A DNA stretch of 46,437 nt. Source: an uncultured Prevotellaceae bacterium (lineage in GTDB: Bacteria > Bacteroidota > Bacteroidia > Bacteroidales > UBA932). Positions within the stretch are counted from its first letter, which is position 1; each line of letters begins with the position of its first letter. The notes under the pieces are model-generated. The model was not told the DNA's origin, did not search any database, and saw only the letters and a list, made by a program, of their open reading frames with translations. The stretch is taken from contig OMVB01000008.1 of the NCBI GenBank assembly GCA_900314395.1, positions 1 through 46,437 of the forward strand, given 5' to 3'. The position numbers and the translations under genes are program-made. Shown here one piece after another: positions 8,183-17,240 of the stretch.

Positions 8183-9436
8183 ATGCAACAGCACATTGAT
8201 TCCTACAATTTCAAAGGAAAAAAGGCAATCGTAAGAGTAGACTTCAACGTTCCTCTCGATGCAGACTTCAACATTACCGACGACACCCGTATCCGCAGGG
8301 CAATCCCCACCCTTAAGAGGGTTCTTGAAGGCGGCGGTTCCCTTATCATCATGAGCCATCTGGGCCGTCCTAAAAAGGTAGAGGATAAATTCAGCCTCAG
8401 GCACATTGTAGCCCGCGTAAGCGAGTGCCTGGGTGTTCCCGTACAGTTTGCAGACGACTGCATGAAGGCTGCAGACAAGGCTGCCGCCCTTAAACCCGGC
8501 GAGGCCCTCCTTCTTGAGAACCTTCGTTTCTACGCAGAGGAAGAGGGTAAACCCCGCGGTCTTGCAGAGGACGCTTCAGAAGAGGAAAAGAAAGCTGCAA
8601 AGGCTGTTGTAAAGGCTGCCCAGAAGGAGTTCACCAAGACTCTTGCTTCTTACGCAGACTGCTATATCAACGACGCTTTCGGTACCGCACACCGTGCACA
8701 TGCATCAACCGCCCTTATCGCAGAGTACTTCCCCAATGACAAGATGTTCGGTTTCCTCATGGAAGGCGAAATCAAGGCTATCGACAATGTTCTCAAGAAC
8801 GCAGAGCGTCCCCTTACCGCCATCATCGGCGGATCAAAGGTAAGCTCAAAGCTTGCAGTGCTTAAAAACCTCATCGGCAAGGTGGACAACCTTATCATCG
8901 GCGGCGGAATGGGATATACATTCATCAAGGCACAGGGCGGCCACGTAGGCGCATCCCTGCACGAGGACGAGCTTATTCCGGATGCACTTGAGATCCTGAA
9001 GGAAGCAAAGGAGAAGGGCGTAAATATCTCACTATCAGTCGCTACCGTATGCGGCCAGAAGTTTGACAACGACACTCCCCGCAAGATTTTCCCTATCAAC
9101 GAGATTCCTGACGACTGGGAGGGTATGGACGCAGCTCCCGCTTCCCTTGAGAACTGGAAGAAGATAATCCTTAACTCCAAGACTATCCTCTGGAACGGTC
9201 CTGTAGGCGTATTCGAGCTTCCTAATTTTGCCAAGGGAACCCTTCAGATTGCAGAAGACCTGGCAGAGGCCACCAAGAACGGCGCTTATACCCTTGTGGG
9301 TGGCGGAGATTCCGTTGCTGCTGTTACCAAGATGGGCTATGCAGACAAGGTCAGCTACGTTTCTACAGGCGGCGGCGCAATGCTTGAGGCTATCGAAGGC
9401 AAGATTCTTCCGGGAATTGCTGCTATTCAGGATTAA
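8183..9436 (+). CDS. pgk: Phosphoglycerate kinase
   Basis: This 417-aa glycolytic enzyme transfers phosphate from 1,3-bisphosphoglycerate to ADP. Motifs run the full length: the substrate-binding RVDFNVPLD at 18-26, HLGRPK at about 55-60, [11 protein letters not shown] near 112, [16 protein letters not shown] near 160, GGSKVSSKL near 216, the nucleotide-binding GPVGVFE near 340 and the C-terminal GGGDSVAAV. Length is normal. It stands as a single gene with its own promoter, followed by a repeat element before lgt. Codon use is strongly biased (many GCA and CTT), consistent with high expression. Confidence 0.98.
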   Translation: MQQHIDSYNFKGKKAIVRVDFNVPLDADFNITDDTRIRRAIPTLKRVLEGGGSLIIMSHLGRPKKVEDKFSLRHIVARVSECLGVPVQFADDCMKAADKAAALKPGEALLLENLRFYAEEEGKPRGLAEDASEEEKKAAKAVVKAAQKEFTKTLASYADCYINDAFGTAHRAHASTALIAEYFPNDKMFGFLMEGEIKAIDNVLKNAERPLTAIIGGSKVSSKLAVLKNLIGKVDNLIIGGGMGYTFIKAQGGHVGASLHEDELIPDALEILKEAKEKGVNISLSVATVCGQKFDNDTPRKIFPINEIPDDWEGMDAAPASLENWKKIILNSKTILWNGPVGVFELPNFAKGTLQIAEDLAEATKNGAYTLVGGGDSVAAVTKMGYADKVSYVSTGGGAMLEAIEGKILPGIAAIQD

Positions 9437-9466
9437 ATCTTTAGATTTAGCACGATTGTTGATAAT

Positions 9467-9530
9467 AGTTTAGGGCTGTCCTCTGTCATTCTGAGCTAAG
9501 CAAAGAATCCAACAGAGGTGGCCCTAAACT
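9467..9530. repeat. Nested inverted repeat carrying a TGTCATTCTGAGC-type repeat core
   Basis: The outer arms AGTTTAGGGC (9467-9476) and GCCCTAAACT (9521-9530) and the inner arms CCTCTGT (9480-9486) and ACAGAGG (9512-9518) are perfect complements. Together they form one long hairpin with a 3/2-nt bulge. The core (9484-9510, TGTCATTCTGAGC to AGAATCC) matches the reverse complement of 35341-35367 at 24 of 27 positions. It lies between pgk and lgt and could act as a bidirectional transcription stop, but there is no T-tract. Confidence 0.8.
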
Positions 9531-9553
9531 GCATAAAAGGAAAATAAACAGGT

Positions 9554-10411
9554 ATGACAGATATTTTGGCAATTAACTGGAACGCGGATCCCGTGATTTT
9601 CAATCTGTTCGGGCTCTTTCAGGTACGATGGTATTCACTGCTGTTCGTATCGGGTTTTGTGCTCGGGTGGTTTATTTTCCAGTGGTTCTTCAAAAGGGAG
9701 AGGCTTAATCCCAAGCTTTTGGACTCCCTTCTTGTCACGCTTATTGTCGGAACGATAGTGGGCGCCCGCCTGGGCCACTGCCTCTTTTACCAGCCGGATT
9801 ACTATCTGGGCAGCTGGAAGGGCTTCCTGGAGATTTTCATGCCCTGGAAGGGCGGCCTGGCCAGCCACGGCGGCACGATAGCCCTGTTCATTGCCATGTG
9901 GTGGTACGCCCGCAAATACGGCAAAAAGAATAAATTCGATTTCGTATGGCTGCTGGACCACCTTTGCATTGCGGTTTGTTTCGCAGCCTGCTTCATCCGC
10001 CTTGGGAACCTCTTTAATTCAGAGATTTACGGCGGTCCCACAAACCTTCCCTGGGGTTTCGTGTTCCTCCGCAACGGAGAAACTGAGCCTCATCACCCCA
10101 CACAGCTTTACGAGGCGCTGTGCTATTTGCTGCTGGGGCTTGTACTGATGGCTCTTTACAGGTACAAAGGAGAAAAAATCTACCGAGGCATATTCATCGG
10201 CCTGTTTTTTATCGGCTGCTTCGGTTCAAGATTCCTTATCGAATTCATAAAGAACGATCAGGTTGACTTCGAGGCCGGAATGGCCCTGAACATGGGCCAG
10301 CTGCTCAGCATTCCCTTTGTTTTGCTGGGCATAGGCTTCCTGGTATATGCATATAAGAAGAAAATTCCCGCCCTCACTGACGGCGGTTACGTTGAACAAA
10401 ACAAGAAATAG
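9554..10411 (+). CDS. lgt: Prolipoprotein diacylglyceryl transferase
   Basis: This 285-aa inner-membrane enzyme moves diacylglycerol from phosphatidylglycerol to the lipobox cysteine of prolipoproteins. About seven membrane helices are visible. Key motifs are present: KGGLASHGGTIA (His at about 105), RLGNLFNSEIYGGPT (Arg at 149, the family signature) and HPTQLYEALCYLL near 180. The C-terminus is lysine-rich (YKKKIPAL). The next gene, a TolC-type channel, starts three bases after the stop, so lgt appears to head the efflux operon. Its products include the lipoprotein substrates encoded nearby (adaptor, OmpA, GldH, GH20). Confidence 0.97.
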   Translation: MTDILAINWNADPVIFNLFGLFQVRWYSLLFVSGFVLGWFIFQWFFKRERLNPKLLDSLLVTLIVGTIVGARLGHCLFYQPDYYLGSWKGFLEIFMPWKGGLASHGGTIALFIAMWWYARKYGKKNKFDFVWLLDHLCIAVCFAACFIRLGNLFNSEIYGGPTNLPWGFVFLRNGETEPHHPTQLYEALCYLLLGLVLMALYRYKGEKIYRGIFIGLFFIGCFGSRFLIEFIKNDQVDFEAGMALNMGQLLSIPFVLLGIGFLVYAYKKKIPALTDGGYVEQNKK

Positions 10412-10414
10412 ATA

Positions 10415-11869
10415 ATGAAAAAATCAGTGAATTTTTTAGTGTCTCTGGCAATTTTGCTTTTGCCTGGCGCAGTGAATGCGCAGGACACTACGGTACTCAC
10501 TCTGGAGGATGCAATTAAAATCGCCCTCAGCGAAAACGCATCCGTACGCGTCGCAGACAAGGAAATAGAGCGCGCGCAGTACGCCAAGAAAGGCACCTAT
10601 GCCTCCCTGTTCCCCCAGGTAAACGGAACGGGCACATTCCAGAGAACAATCAAGAAACAGGTAATGTACATGGACGGAATGTCCGGCGGCAGCATGTTCG
10701 CCAGCATCTTCGAGCCTATAATCACCGCCCTTGAGCAGAACGGAATCCACGTGGACATGAGTACCCTTACAGGCGGTGGAGACCAGGAAGAGGGGAAATC
10801 TTCAAATGAAGGTATTTCCGTTGGCCGATGGAACACGTTCAACGGCGGTATTTCCGCTGCGATGCCCCTTGTGAACGCCCAGCTTTGGGAAAGCCTCAAG
10901 GTTAGCAGGCAGAGCGTGGAACTGGCAGTTGAGCAGGCCCGCTCGTCCCGTCTTGACGCCGTGACACAGGTTAAGCAGGCCTTCTTCAACGTGCTTCTGG
11001 CAAAGGAGGCTTTCGATGTTTACAAGGACGTTTATGAGAACGCGATGGAAAACCTCACCCAGGTCCAGCGCAAGTTCGACGTCCAGAAGGTATCGGAACT
11101 GGAGCTCACCAGGGCAAAATCCAATGTAGCATCGGCAATTCCTAACGTCTACAATGCAGAGAGTTCGATCATGCTCGCGCTGTGGCAGCTTAAGGCTATC
11201 ATGGGCGTAGACCTGGAAATGGACATCGACGTTGCAGGCAAGCTGGAGGACTATGCGCAGACAATGTTCTATGACATCCATGAGAACGACGACATCAACC
11301 TGGACCGCAATACCACCATGCGTCAGCTTGCCATCCAGGCAGACCAGCTGGCATCGGCGGTGAAAATCCAGAAGTATGCATACCTTCCCACTTTGTCGCT
11401 GTCATTCTCTTACAGCATGAATGCGATGACAAACGACTTCAAGTTCAGCGAGTACAAGTGGACCCCGTATTCTTACCTGGGCCTTAGCCTGAACATCCCT
11501 ATTTTCTCCGGCGGAAAGCGTCACGCAGACCTCAAGGCCGCCCAGATTCAGTCAGAGTCCCTGGATATCACCCGTACCAATACGGAGCGCCAGCTCAGGA
11601 TTGCCATCCGTTCTTACCTTAACACGATGGAGACCAACATGAAGAGCTACGCTTCTTCCCAGGAGGCCGTAGAACTGGCCAGGAAGGCATACGATGTTTC
11701 CCAGAAGTCCTACAATGTGGGAAAGAGCACGCTCACAGACCTTCATGACGCGGAACTGGTTCTTACCCAGGCCCGTCTTGGAAGCAGCCAGGCGATATTC
11801 AATTTTGTAAACGCAAAGGCATCCTTGGAGCAGATACTTGGAAACGATTTTACAGCAGAAGAAAAATAA
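10415..11869 (+). CDS. TolC-family outer-membrane efflux channel
   Basis: This 484-aa protein has a signal peptide (residues 1-22, ending GAVNAQ) and the two-fold outer-membrane efflux protein repeat. The first half begins LTLEDAIKIALSENASV and the second half has QADQLASAVKIQKYAYLPTL followed by SLNIPIFSGGKRHADLKAAQ, both typical of TolC/OprM. The helical parts are rich in Ala, Gln and Leu, as in the periplasmic tunnel. It carries no lipobox. It precedes the adaptor gene by seven bases and, with the pump that follows, forms a complete tripartite exporter. The substrate cannot be read from sequence. Confidence 0.95.
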   Translation: MKKSVNFLVSLAILLLPGAVNAQDTTVLTLEDAIKIALSENASVRVADKEIERAQYAKKGTYASLFPQVNGTGTFQRTIKKQVMYMDGMSGGSMFASIFEPIITALEQNGIHVDMSTLTGGGDQEEGKSSNEGISVGRWNTFNGGISAAMPLVNAQLWESLKVSRQSVELAVEQARSSRLDAVTQVKQAFFNVLLAKEAFDVYKDVYENAMENLTQVQRKFDVQKVSELELTRAKSNVASAIPNVYNAESSIMLALWQLKAIMGVDLEMDIDVAGKLEDYAQTMFYDIHENDDINLDRNTTMRQLAIQADQLASAVKIQKYAYLPTLSLSFSYSMNAMTNDFKFSEYKWTPYSYLGLSLNIPIFSGGKRHADLKAAQIQSESLDITRTNTERQLRIAIRSYLNTMETNMKSYASSQEAVELARKAYDVSQKSYNVGKSTLTDLHDAELVLTQARLGSSQAIFNFVNAKASLEQILGNDFTAEEK

Positions 11870-11876
11870 ACGAGAT

Positions 11877-12923
11877 ATGAAAAAGAACATTTTTAAGACA
11901 ATTATCCTGGGCTTTGGCGCCGCAGCTTTGGTTTCTTGCGGCGGAAGCGGTTCCGGTGACAAGCAGGCTGCTCAGGCCGCACAGGCTGCCGCAGAGGTTA
12001 CCCACAATGTAGAGGTAGTATCCGCAAGCTATTCCCAGGTGCCCCAGCAGAGCTCTTATTCAAGCACAATCGAGGCCTTCGCCGTCAATAATATCGCACC
12101 CCAGAGCGCCGGCAGAATTCGCAAAATCAACGCAGAGGTAGGTGACTATGTAGTTAAGGGTCAGGTACTTGCAGAGATGGATCGCGTTCAGTTGGAACAG
12201 CTTAAACTCCAGCTTCAGAACGACAGCACGGAGTACAGCCGTATCAAGACCCTGTTCCAGCAGGGCGGCGTTTCCCAGAGCGACTTCGAGGCCGTAGAAC
12301 TGGCATACAAGGTTCGCAAGACCAACTATAACAACCTTCTTGAAAATACCGTTTTGCGTGCGCCTATCACTGGTTTTGTAACAGCCCGCAACTATGACCA
12401 GGGCGACATGTACAGCATGGCCCAGCCTTTGTTCACCGTCCAGCAGGTGCTTCCCGTGAAGCTCCTTGTAGGTATCTCAGAGAGCGAATACACCAAGGTT
12501 AAGAAGGGTGACAAGGTGGAAATCACCGTGGACGCTCTTCCCGGCCGCACATTCACCGGCAGCGTCAACCGTCTTTATCCGGTTATCGACCCTGCAACCC
12601 ATACTTTCCAGGCAGAAGTGCTGGTTCCCAACGCAGACCGCCTTCTCCGTCCCGGAATGTACGCCAGGGTTACCGTTACCTTCGGTGTAAACCGCAGCAT
12701 CGTGCTTCCTGACCAGGCGGTGGTAAAGATGGAAGGAACCGGCCAGAAGTATGTTTACGTTGTAAACGACAAGGGTACGGTAAACTTCATTCCTGTGGAA
12801 CTGGGCGTTCACAACGGCTTCAACTATGAGATTCTCTCCGGCATAAACGAGGGTGACGTGGTAGTTGTCAAGGGTGCAGCCGCACTCAAGGAAGGAGCAA
12901 AGGTCAAGGTTATCAACAAGTAA
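11877..12923 (+). CDS. RND efflux periplasmic adaptor lipoprotein
   Basis: This is a 348-aa membrane fusion protein linking the inner-membrane pump to the TolC channel. The start at 11877 is chosen because it yields a lipoprotein signal with lipobox LVSC (Cys 21); the frame is also open upstream, overlapping tolC. Order of parts: lipoyl/biotinyl-like half (NNIAPQSAGRIRKINAEVGD, then VVKGQVLAEMD), a short helical hairpin (QLKLQLQNDSTEYSRIKTLF), the second lipoyl half (VLRAPITGFVTARNYDQGD), then beta-barrel and membrane-proximal domains ending GAAALKEGAKVKVINK. It is co-transcribed with the channel and the pump. Confidence 0.95.
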   Translation: MKKNIFKTIILGFGAAALVSCGGSGSGDKQAAQAAQAAAEVTHNVEVVSASYSQVPQQSSYSSTIEAFAVNNIAPQSAGRIRKINAEVGDYVVKGQVLAEMDRVQLEQLKLQLQNDSTEYSRIKTLFQQGGVSQSDFEAVELAYKVRKTNYNNLLENTVLRAPITGFVTARNYDQGDMYSMAQPLFTVQQVLPVKLLVGISESEYTKVKKGDKVEITVDALPGRTFTGSVNRLYPVIDPATHTFQAEVLVPNADRLLRPGMYARVTVTFGVNRSIVLPDQAVVKMEGTGQKYVYVVNDKGTVNFIPVELGVHNGFNYEILSGINEGDVVVVKGAAALKEGAKVKVINK

Positions 12924-12941
12924 TCATCGGGAGGAATCTAA

Positions 12942-15900
12942 ATGAGTATATATCGTTCATCGGTAAACAAACCGGTAACAACGTTCCTCATCTTCCTGGC
13001 CTTCGCCATCCTGGGTCTCTTCTGCCTGTCCAGGCTGCCGATCGACTTCTTCCCGGATGTGGAGTCCAACACCATCATGGTGATGTCTTCCTATCCCGGA
13101 GCAAGCGCCGAGGATGTAGAGAACAACCTTACCAAGACGCTGGAAAACACCCTCAACGGTGTCAGCAACCTTAAGAATATTACCTCCCAGAGCAAGGAGA
13201 ACCTGTCTTTCCTTACCTTGGAGTTCAAATACGGAATAGATATCGATGAGGCAACGAACGATGTCCGGGACAAGTTGAGCATGGTTTCATCCAACCTGCC
13301 GGACGGAGTCTCCACCCCCGTTATCTTCAAGTTCAGCGCGGACGATATCCCTATCCTTATGCTGTCCGCTTCTGCAAAGCAGAGTGTTTCCGCCCTGGAT
13401 AAGATCCTGGACGATAAGGTGGCAACCCCTCTTGCCCGTGTAAGCGGAGTCGGTACCGTCAGCGTAATCGGTGCGCCCCAGCGTGAGATCCAGGTTTACT
13501 GCGACCCTACAAAGCTTGAGGCTTACCACCTGTCAATCGCCGCTATCTCCGGCATCATCGCCGCAGAGAACAGGAACGTTCCTTCCGGAAACATCGACAT
13601 CGGTTCAGAGACCTATACCCTTCGCGTAAAGAAAGAGTTCAAGGACCCGTCAGAGCTTCTTGACCTTGTTGTAGGCCACTTCGGCGGCAATACCATCTAT
13701 CTCAGGGACGTAGCCCGTATCAACGACGGCCTTGAGGAGCGTTCGCAGGAAGCCTTCACAAGCGGAGTCCGCGGAGCCCTTATCATGATCCAGAAACAGT
13801 CCGGCTTCAATTCTGTACAGGTTGTAAAGGATGTGAACAAGGCGATGGAAACCATCAAGCCTACACTTCCTCCGGACATCCAGTTCGGCGTGGTAATGGA
13901 TACATCGGACAATATTATCCGAACCATCAACACCCTGAAGGAGACCATCATGATTACCTTCCTGGTGGTTATGCTCATCGTTTACATCTTCCTTGGCAGA
14001 TGGAAGGGAACTTTCATTGTTATCCTGAGTATCCCTATCGCCCTGCTGGCATCGCTGATGTACCTCTTTGCAACCGGCAATTCGCTGAACATTATCTCGA
14101 TGTCGGCCCTGACCATTGCGATAGGCATGGTGGTGGACGATGCGATTGTGGTGCTGGAGAACGTCACCACGCATCTTGAGAGGGGAGAAAAACCCAAGGA
14201 GGCAGCGGTACACGGCACCTCAGAGGTGGGTATCTCCGTTATTGCATCCACCCTTACGATGCTCTGCGTGTTCCTGCCGCTTACCATGATTCCCGGTATG
14301 GCCGGTATCATGTTCAAGCAGCTTGGCTGGATTGTGAGCATCATCATGATTGTGTCTACCACCGCAGCCCTTTCCCTTGTGCCGATGATGTGCTCCCAGA
14401 TGCTTGGCAATGAGAACAAGAGCGGTAAGGTTTATCACATTATCTTCGACCCTGTCAACAGGTTCCTGGACAAGATATCCCGCGGATACGCCAAGTTTAT
14501 TTCCTGGTGCATGGGGCACAAGAAACGCGTTCTCCTTGGCGCATTCATTGTCTTCATCGTTGTGATGGCGGTGCTTGGTTCAAGGGTCAAGACGGAGTAC
14601 TTCCCCCGTTCCGATATGGGACGAGTCAGTGCTTCGATTGAACTGCCGATAGGTACTTCCCAGGAGGTTACAAAGGACGTTGCTGCCCGCATCTATGATA
14701 AAATTGTTGCCGATGTTCCTGAGATTAAGGTATTTAACTACCGCTTTGGCCAGGCCGACTCCGACAACGCCTTTGCAAGCATGCAGAATAACGGTACGCA
14801 TATCATCTCCATGAACATTAACCTTGGAGCCAAGAGTACCCGTAAGCGCAGTACTGCGGAAATCCTTGATATCGTCCGCGCCGACATCCTCTCCTTCCCG
14901 GAGGTCCGCAAGGCAAATGTTTCCGAAGGTCAGGGCGGAATGGGCGGTGCTGCTTCCGTTTCCATTGAGGTATATGGATATGACTTTGAGGAAACAGAGG
15001 CTGTCGCCAATGAACTCAAGAAGCACCTTGACAGTACAGGAGTGTTCGCGCAGATTATCCCCAGCCGCGACCAGTACACACCGGAGTATCAGGTAGACTT
15101 CGACCGTCACAAACTGGCCCTGAACGGCCTCACGTCAACATCGGCCGCAAGTGCGCTAAGTTCTGCAATGAACGGCAGCGTGGCGTCTTACTACCGTGAG
15201 GACGGAGAAGAGTACGACATCCGCGTACGTTATGCACCGGAGTTCCGAAACAGCACGGAAAGCATCGGCAATATCATTGTTTACAATACTGCAGGCACCG
15301 GCATCCGTATCAAGGATCTGGGCGATGTCGTTGAGGACAAGGTTCCGCCTACCATCCAGCGCAAGAACCGTGAAAGGGTAATCACCCTCACCTCAATCAT
15401 TGCAACGGGACGCGCCCTCAGTGAGGGTGTGGAGGCAACCAATGCCGCCCTTGCCAAGATGGAGATTCCTTCAAATATCAACGTTGTGATCGGAGGAGAT
15501 TATGAAGACCAGCAGGATACTTTCTCGGACCTGATTCTGCTCATGGTGCTGATTGTAATCCTGGTTTACATGGTGATGGCATCGCAGTTCGAGTCGTTCA
15601 TGGGACCGTTCGTAATCATGTTCTCCATCCCGTTCGCACTTGTAGGTGTGATTCTGGGCCTCTGGGTTACCGGAACCCCGCTGGGCGTAATGGCGATGAT
15701 CGGTATTATCATCTTGCTGGGTATCGTGGTTAAGAACGGTATCGTGCTTATCGACTACACGATTCTTTGCCAGGAGAGGGGAATGGACGTAAGGTCCTCT
15801 TCCGTAACCGCAGCAAAGAGCCGTCTGCGTCCTATCCTTATGACAACCCTTACCACAGTCCTTGGTATGCTGCCGATGGCCATCGGAAACGGAGACGGTG

Positions 15901-16061
15901 CAGAGATGTGGCGCTCCCTTGGTATGACGGTGGTTTGGGGTCTGTCAATATCGACAATCATCACCCTTGTGATTATCCCTACCCTGTATTGCGGTATCTA
16001 TGAGCGCAAGGAGCGCCGCAAGGCTCGCAAGAAAGCCCGCCTGGCAGCTAAAACCCAGTAA
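12942..16061 (+). CDS. RND-type efflux pump, inner-membrane subunit (AcrB/HAE family)
   Basis: At 1039 aa this has the normal RND permease length, with two large periplasmic loops and about 12 helices. It opens with SVNKPVTTFLIFLAFAILGL and RLPIDFFPDVE, the classical first helix. Helix 4 carries GMVVDDAIVVLENV, holding the paired aspartates of the proton relay seen in HAE1 drug pumps rather than the heavy-metal type. The second half repeats the fold (VVKNGIVLIDYTILCQERG). Tandem MGG near residue 665 follows GEGQ in the porter domain. A strong Shine-Dalgarno-like GGGAGGA lies at 12929-12935, unusual in this genome and perhaps raising pump translation. Confidence 0.96.
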   Translation: MSIYRSSVNKPVTTFLIFLAFAILGLFCLSRLPIDFFPDVESNTIMVMSSYPGASAEDVENNLTKTLENTLNGVSNLKNITSQSKENLSFLTLEFKYGIDIDEATNDVRDKLSMVSSNLPDGVSTPVIFKFSADDIPILMLSASAKQSVSALDKILDDKVATPLARVSGVGTVSVIGAPQREIQVYCDPTKLEAYHLSIAAISGIIAAENRNVPSGNIDIGSETYTLRVKKEFKDPSELLDLVVGHFGGNTIYLRDVARINDGLEERSQEAFTSGVRGALIMIQKQSGFNSVQVVKDVNKAMETIKPTLPPDIQFGVVMDTSDNIIRTINTLKETIMITFLVVMLIVYIFLGRWKGTFIVILSIPIALLASLMYLFATGNSLNIISMSALTIAIGMVVDDAIVVLENVTTHLERGEKPKEAAVHGTSEVGISVIASTLTMLCVFLPLTMIPGMAGIMFKQLGWIVSIIMIVSTTAALSLVPMMCSQMLGNENKSGKVYHIIFDPVNRFLDKISRGYAKFISWCMGHKKRVLLGAFIVFIVVMAVLGSRVKTEYFPRSDMGRVSASIELPIGTSQEVTKDVAARIYDKIVADVPEIKVFNYRFGQADSDNAFASMQNNGTHIISMNINLGAKSTRKRSTAEILDIVRADILSFPEVRKANVSEGQGGMGGAASVSIEVYGYDFEETEAVANELKKHLDSTGVFAQIIPSRDQYTPEYQVDFDRHKLALNGLTSTSAASALSSAMNGSVASYYREDGEEYDIRVRYAPEFRNSTESIGNIIVYNTAGTGIRIKDLGDVVEDKVPPTIQRKNRERVITLTSIIATGRALSEGVEATNAALAKMEIPSNINVVIGGDYEDQQDTFSDLILLMVLIVILVYMVMASQFESFMGPFVIMFSIPFALVGVILGLWVTGTPLGVMAMIGIIILLGIVVKNGIVLIDYTILCQERGMDVRSSSVTAAKSRLRPILMTTLTTVLGMLPMAIGNGDGAEMWRSLGMTVVWGLSISTIITLVIIPTLYCGIYERKERRKARKKARLAAKTQ

Positions 16062-16072
16062 ATCAAAGTATT

Positions 16073-16369
16073 ATGAAAGCGATATTCGTAGCATACAACC
16101 AGGCCTACAACGAGGAAATTGTAGAGCTTCTGGAAGAGTTCGGCCAGAGAGGCTATACCAAGTGGGAAGACGTTGGCGGCCGTGGTTCCATAGATGGTGA
16201 ACCCCATCTTGGAAGCCACGCATGGCCTACCCAGAACCACGCCCTTTTCACGGCCGTGCCGGACGACAAGCTGTCCGACATCATGGAGGCCCTGCGCCGC
16301 AAGGACGCTCAGTACAAGGACCTTGGCCTGCGCGCTTATTCATGGACAATTGAACAATTTATAAAATAA
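16073..16369 (+). CDS. Small PII/CutA-like ferredoxin-fold protein linked to the RND pump
   Basis: This 98-aa protein starts 11 bases after the pump stop. It opens MKAIFVAYNQAYNEEIVELL, a beta strand and helix like the first unit of PII and CutA-type proteins, then has a polar loop (WEDVGGRGSIDGEPHLGSHA) in the place of the PII T-loop. A second strand-helix unit (HALFTAVPDDKLSDIMEALR) follows, and it ends RAYSWTIEQFIK. It is not a canonical GlnB/GlnK: the T-loop uridylylation tyrosine is not evident. Small PII-like proteins next to RND pumps are known from other lineages (the DUF3240 proteins of metal exporters). A regulatory or metal-sensing role is inferred only from that and from position. 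Confidence 0.6.
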   Translation: MKAIFVAYNQAYNEEIVELLEEFGQRGYTKWEDVGGRGSIDGEPHLGSHAWPTQNHALFTAVPDDKLSDIMEALRRKDAQYKDLGLRAYSWTIEQFIK

Positions 16370-16387
16370 CACTTAACCACTTATATT

Positions 16388-16702
16388 ATGGCTAAAGTAG
16401 CTACAAAAAACAATTTTGCAGAGATTCTTGCAACAGACAAGCCCGTGTTAGTTGACTTCTGGGCTGTATGGTGTGGCCCCTGCCGCATGCTTTCCCCTAC
16501 CGTAGACGACATTGCCGCCAAGTATGAAGGCAAGGTAGAAGTAGTAAAATGCAACGTGGACGATTGCCAGGACATTGCAATCGAATACGGCATCCGCAGT
16601 ATTCCTACCCTTATTTTCTTCAAGAACGGAGAAGTTGTAAAGAGAACAGTCGGTGTTGTTTCCGCTTCAGAGATAGAGGGCATACTTGAAGGTCTCCTTT
16701 AA
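16388..16702 (+). CDS. trxA: Thioredoxin
   Basis: This 104-aa cytosolic thioredoxin carries the redox motif WCGPC at residues 28-32 and the cis-proline strand IRSIPTLIFF (Pro 73). The conserved VLVDFWAVWCGPC and KCNVDDCQDIAIEYGI context and the final helix (ASEIEGILEGLL) complete the fold. Extra cysteines at 55 and 60 are unusual for TrxA but are outside the active site. The gene starts 18 bases after the PII-like gene, so it may share that transcript. The next gene, a PorT-like barrel, begins just after its stop. Confidence 0.97.
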   Translation: MAKVATKNNFAEILATDKPVLVDFWAVWCGPCRMLSPTVDDIAAKYEGKVEVVKCNVDDCQDIAIEYGIRSIPTLIFFKNGEVVKRTVGVVSASEIEGILEGLL

Positions 16703-16715
16703 TCCTGCAAGGCGT

Positions 16716-17240
16716 ATGGCACGGAAATTATTCCTCGCAGTAATCCTGTTTGTCATGGCGGGCGCAGTTGCGTCCGCCCAGGTAAAATTCGGTGTAAAGG
16801 CAGGTTTTACTTCTTCCAACGCATCGCTTAAAGAGATTAATACAAAGGCGGTTAACGCATATCATGCGGGTCTTGCCGTCCAGTTGGACCTTTTGGCCGG
16901 CTTTGCCGTACAGAGCGGCGTGCTGTATCAGGTAAAAGGTGTTTCCCTTGAGGACGACAACACCAACCCCCTGGTAACCCTCCCTAAGATTGTAGACAAG
17001 AAATACCGTTTCGTGGAGGTTCCGGTGCAGTTGCAGTGGGGCCTGGACCTTATCTTTGTGCGTCCTTATGTACTTGGAGAGTACTATTGGGGCTATTCCC
17101 TTAACGAGGACAATGCCAAGGAGCACGGTTTCGCCTATGGCTTCGGTATAGATGTCATGAAGATGCAGTTCTCTGCCAAGTTCTTCAAGAACAAGGACGA
17201 CCTCAAGGGTCTTCAACTGTCGGCAGTACTTTTCTTCTGA
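16716..17240 (+). CDS. PorT-like outer-membrane beta-barrel protein
   Basis: This is a 174-aa secreted protein. The start at 16716 gives a clean signal peptide (MARKLFLAVILFVMAGAVASAQ); an in-frame ATG ten codons earlier would overlap trxA and spoil it. The mature part begins VKFGVKAGFTSSNASL, continues with alternating strands (AVQSGVLYQVKGVSL, RFVEVPVQLQWGLDL, RPYVLGEYYWGYSLN) and ends in an aromatic closing strand GLQLSAVLFF. These are features of the small Bacteroidota barrels grouped with PorT and outer-membrane beta-barrel domains. No function beyond that is readable. Its stop overlaps the ATG of the prenyl synthase gene by one base. Confidence 0.82.
   Translation: MARKLFLAVILFVMAGAVASAQVKFGVKAGFTSSNASLKEINTKAVNAYHAGLAVQLDLLAGFAVQSGVLYQVKGVSLEDDNTNPLVTLPKIVDKKYRFVEVPVQLQWGLDLIFVRPYVLGEYYWGYSLNEDNAKEHGFAYGFGIDVMKMQFSAKFFKNKDDLKGLQLSAVLFF

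Noticed and set aside
12942-16061. Heavy-metal (CzcA/CusA) type pump, suggested by the PII-like neighbour
   Set aside because: Helix 4 has the DD pair of drug-type HAE pumps and no methionine-rich or metal-binding segment is evident in the channel or adaptor.
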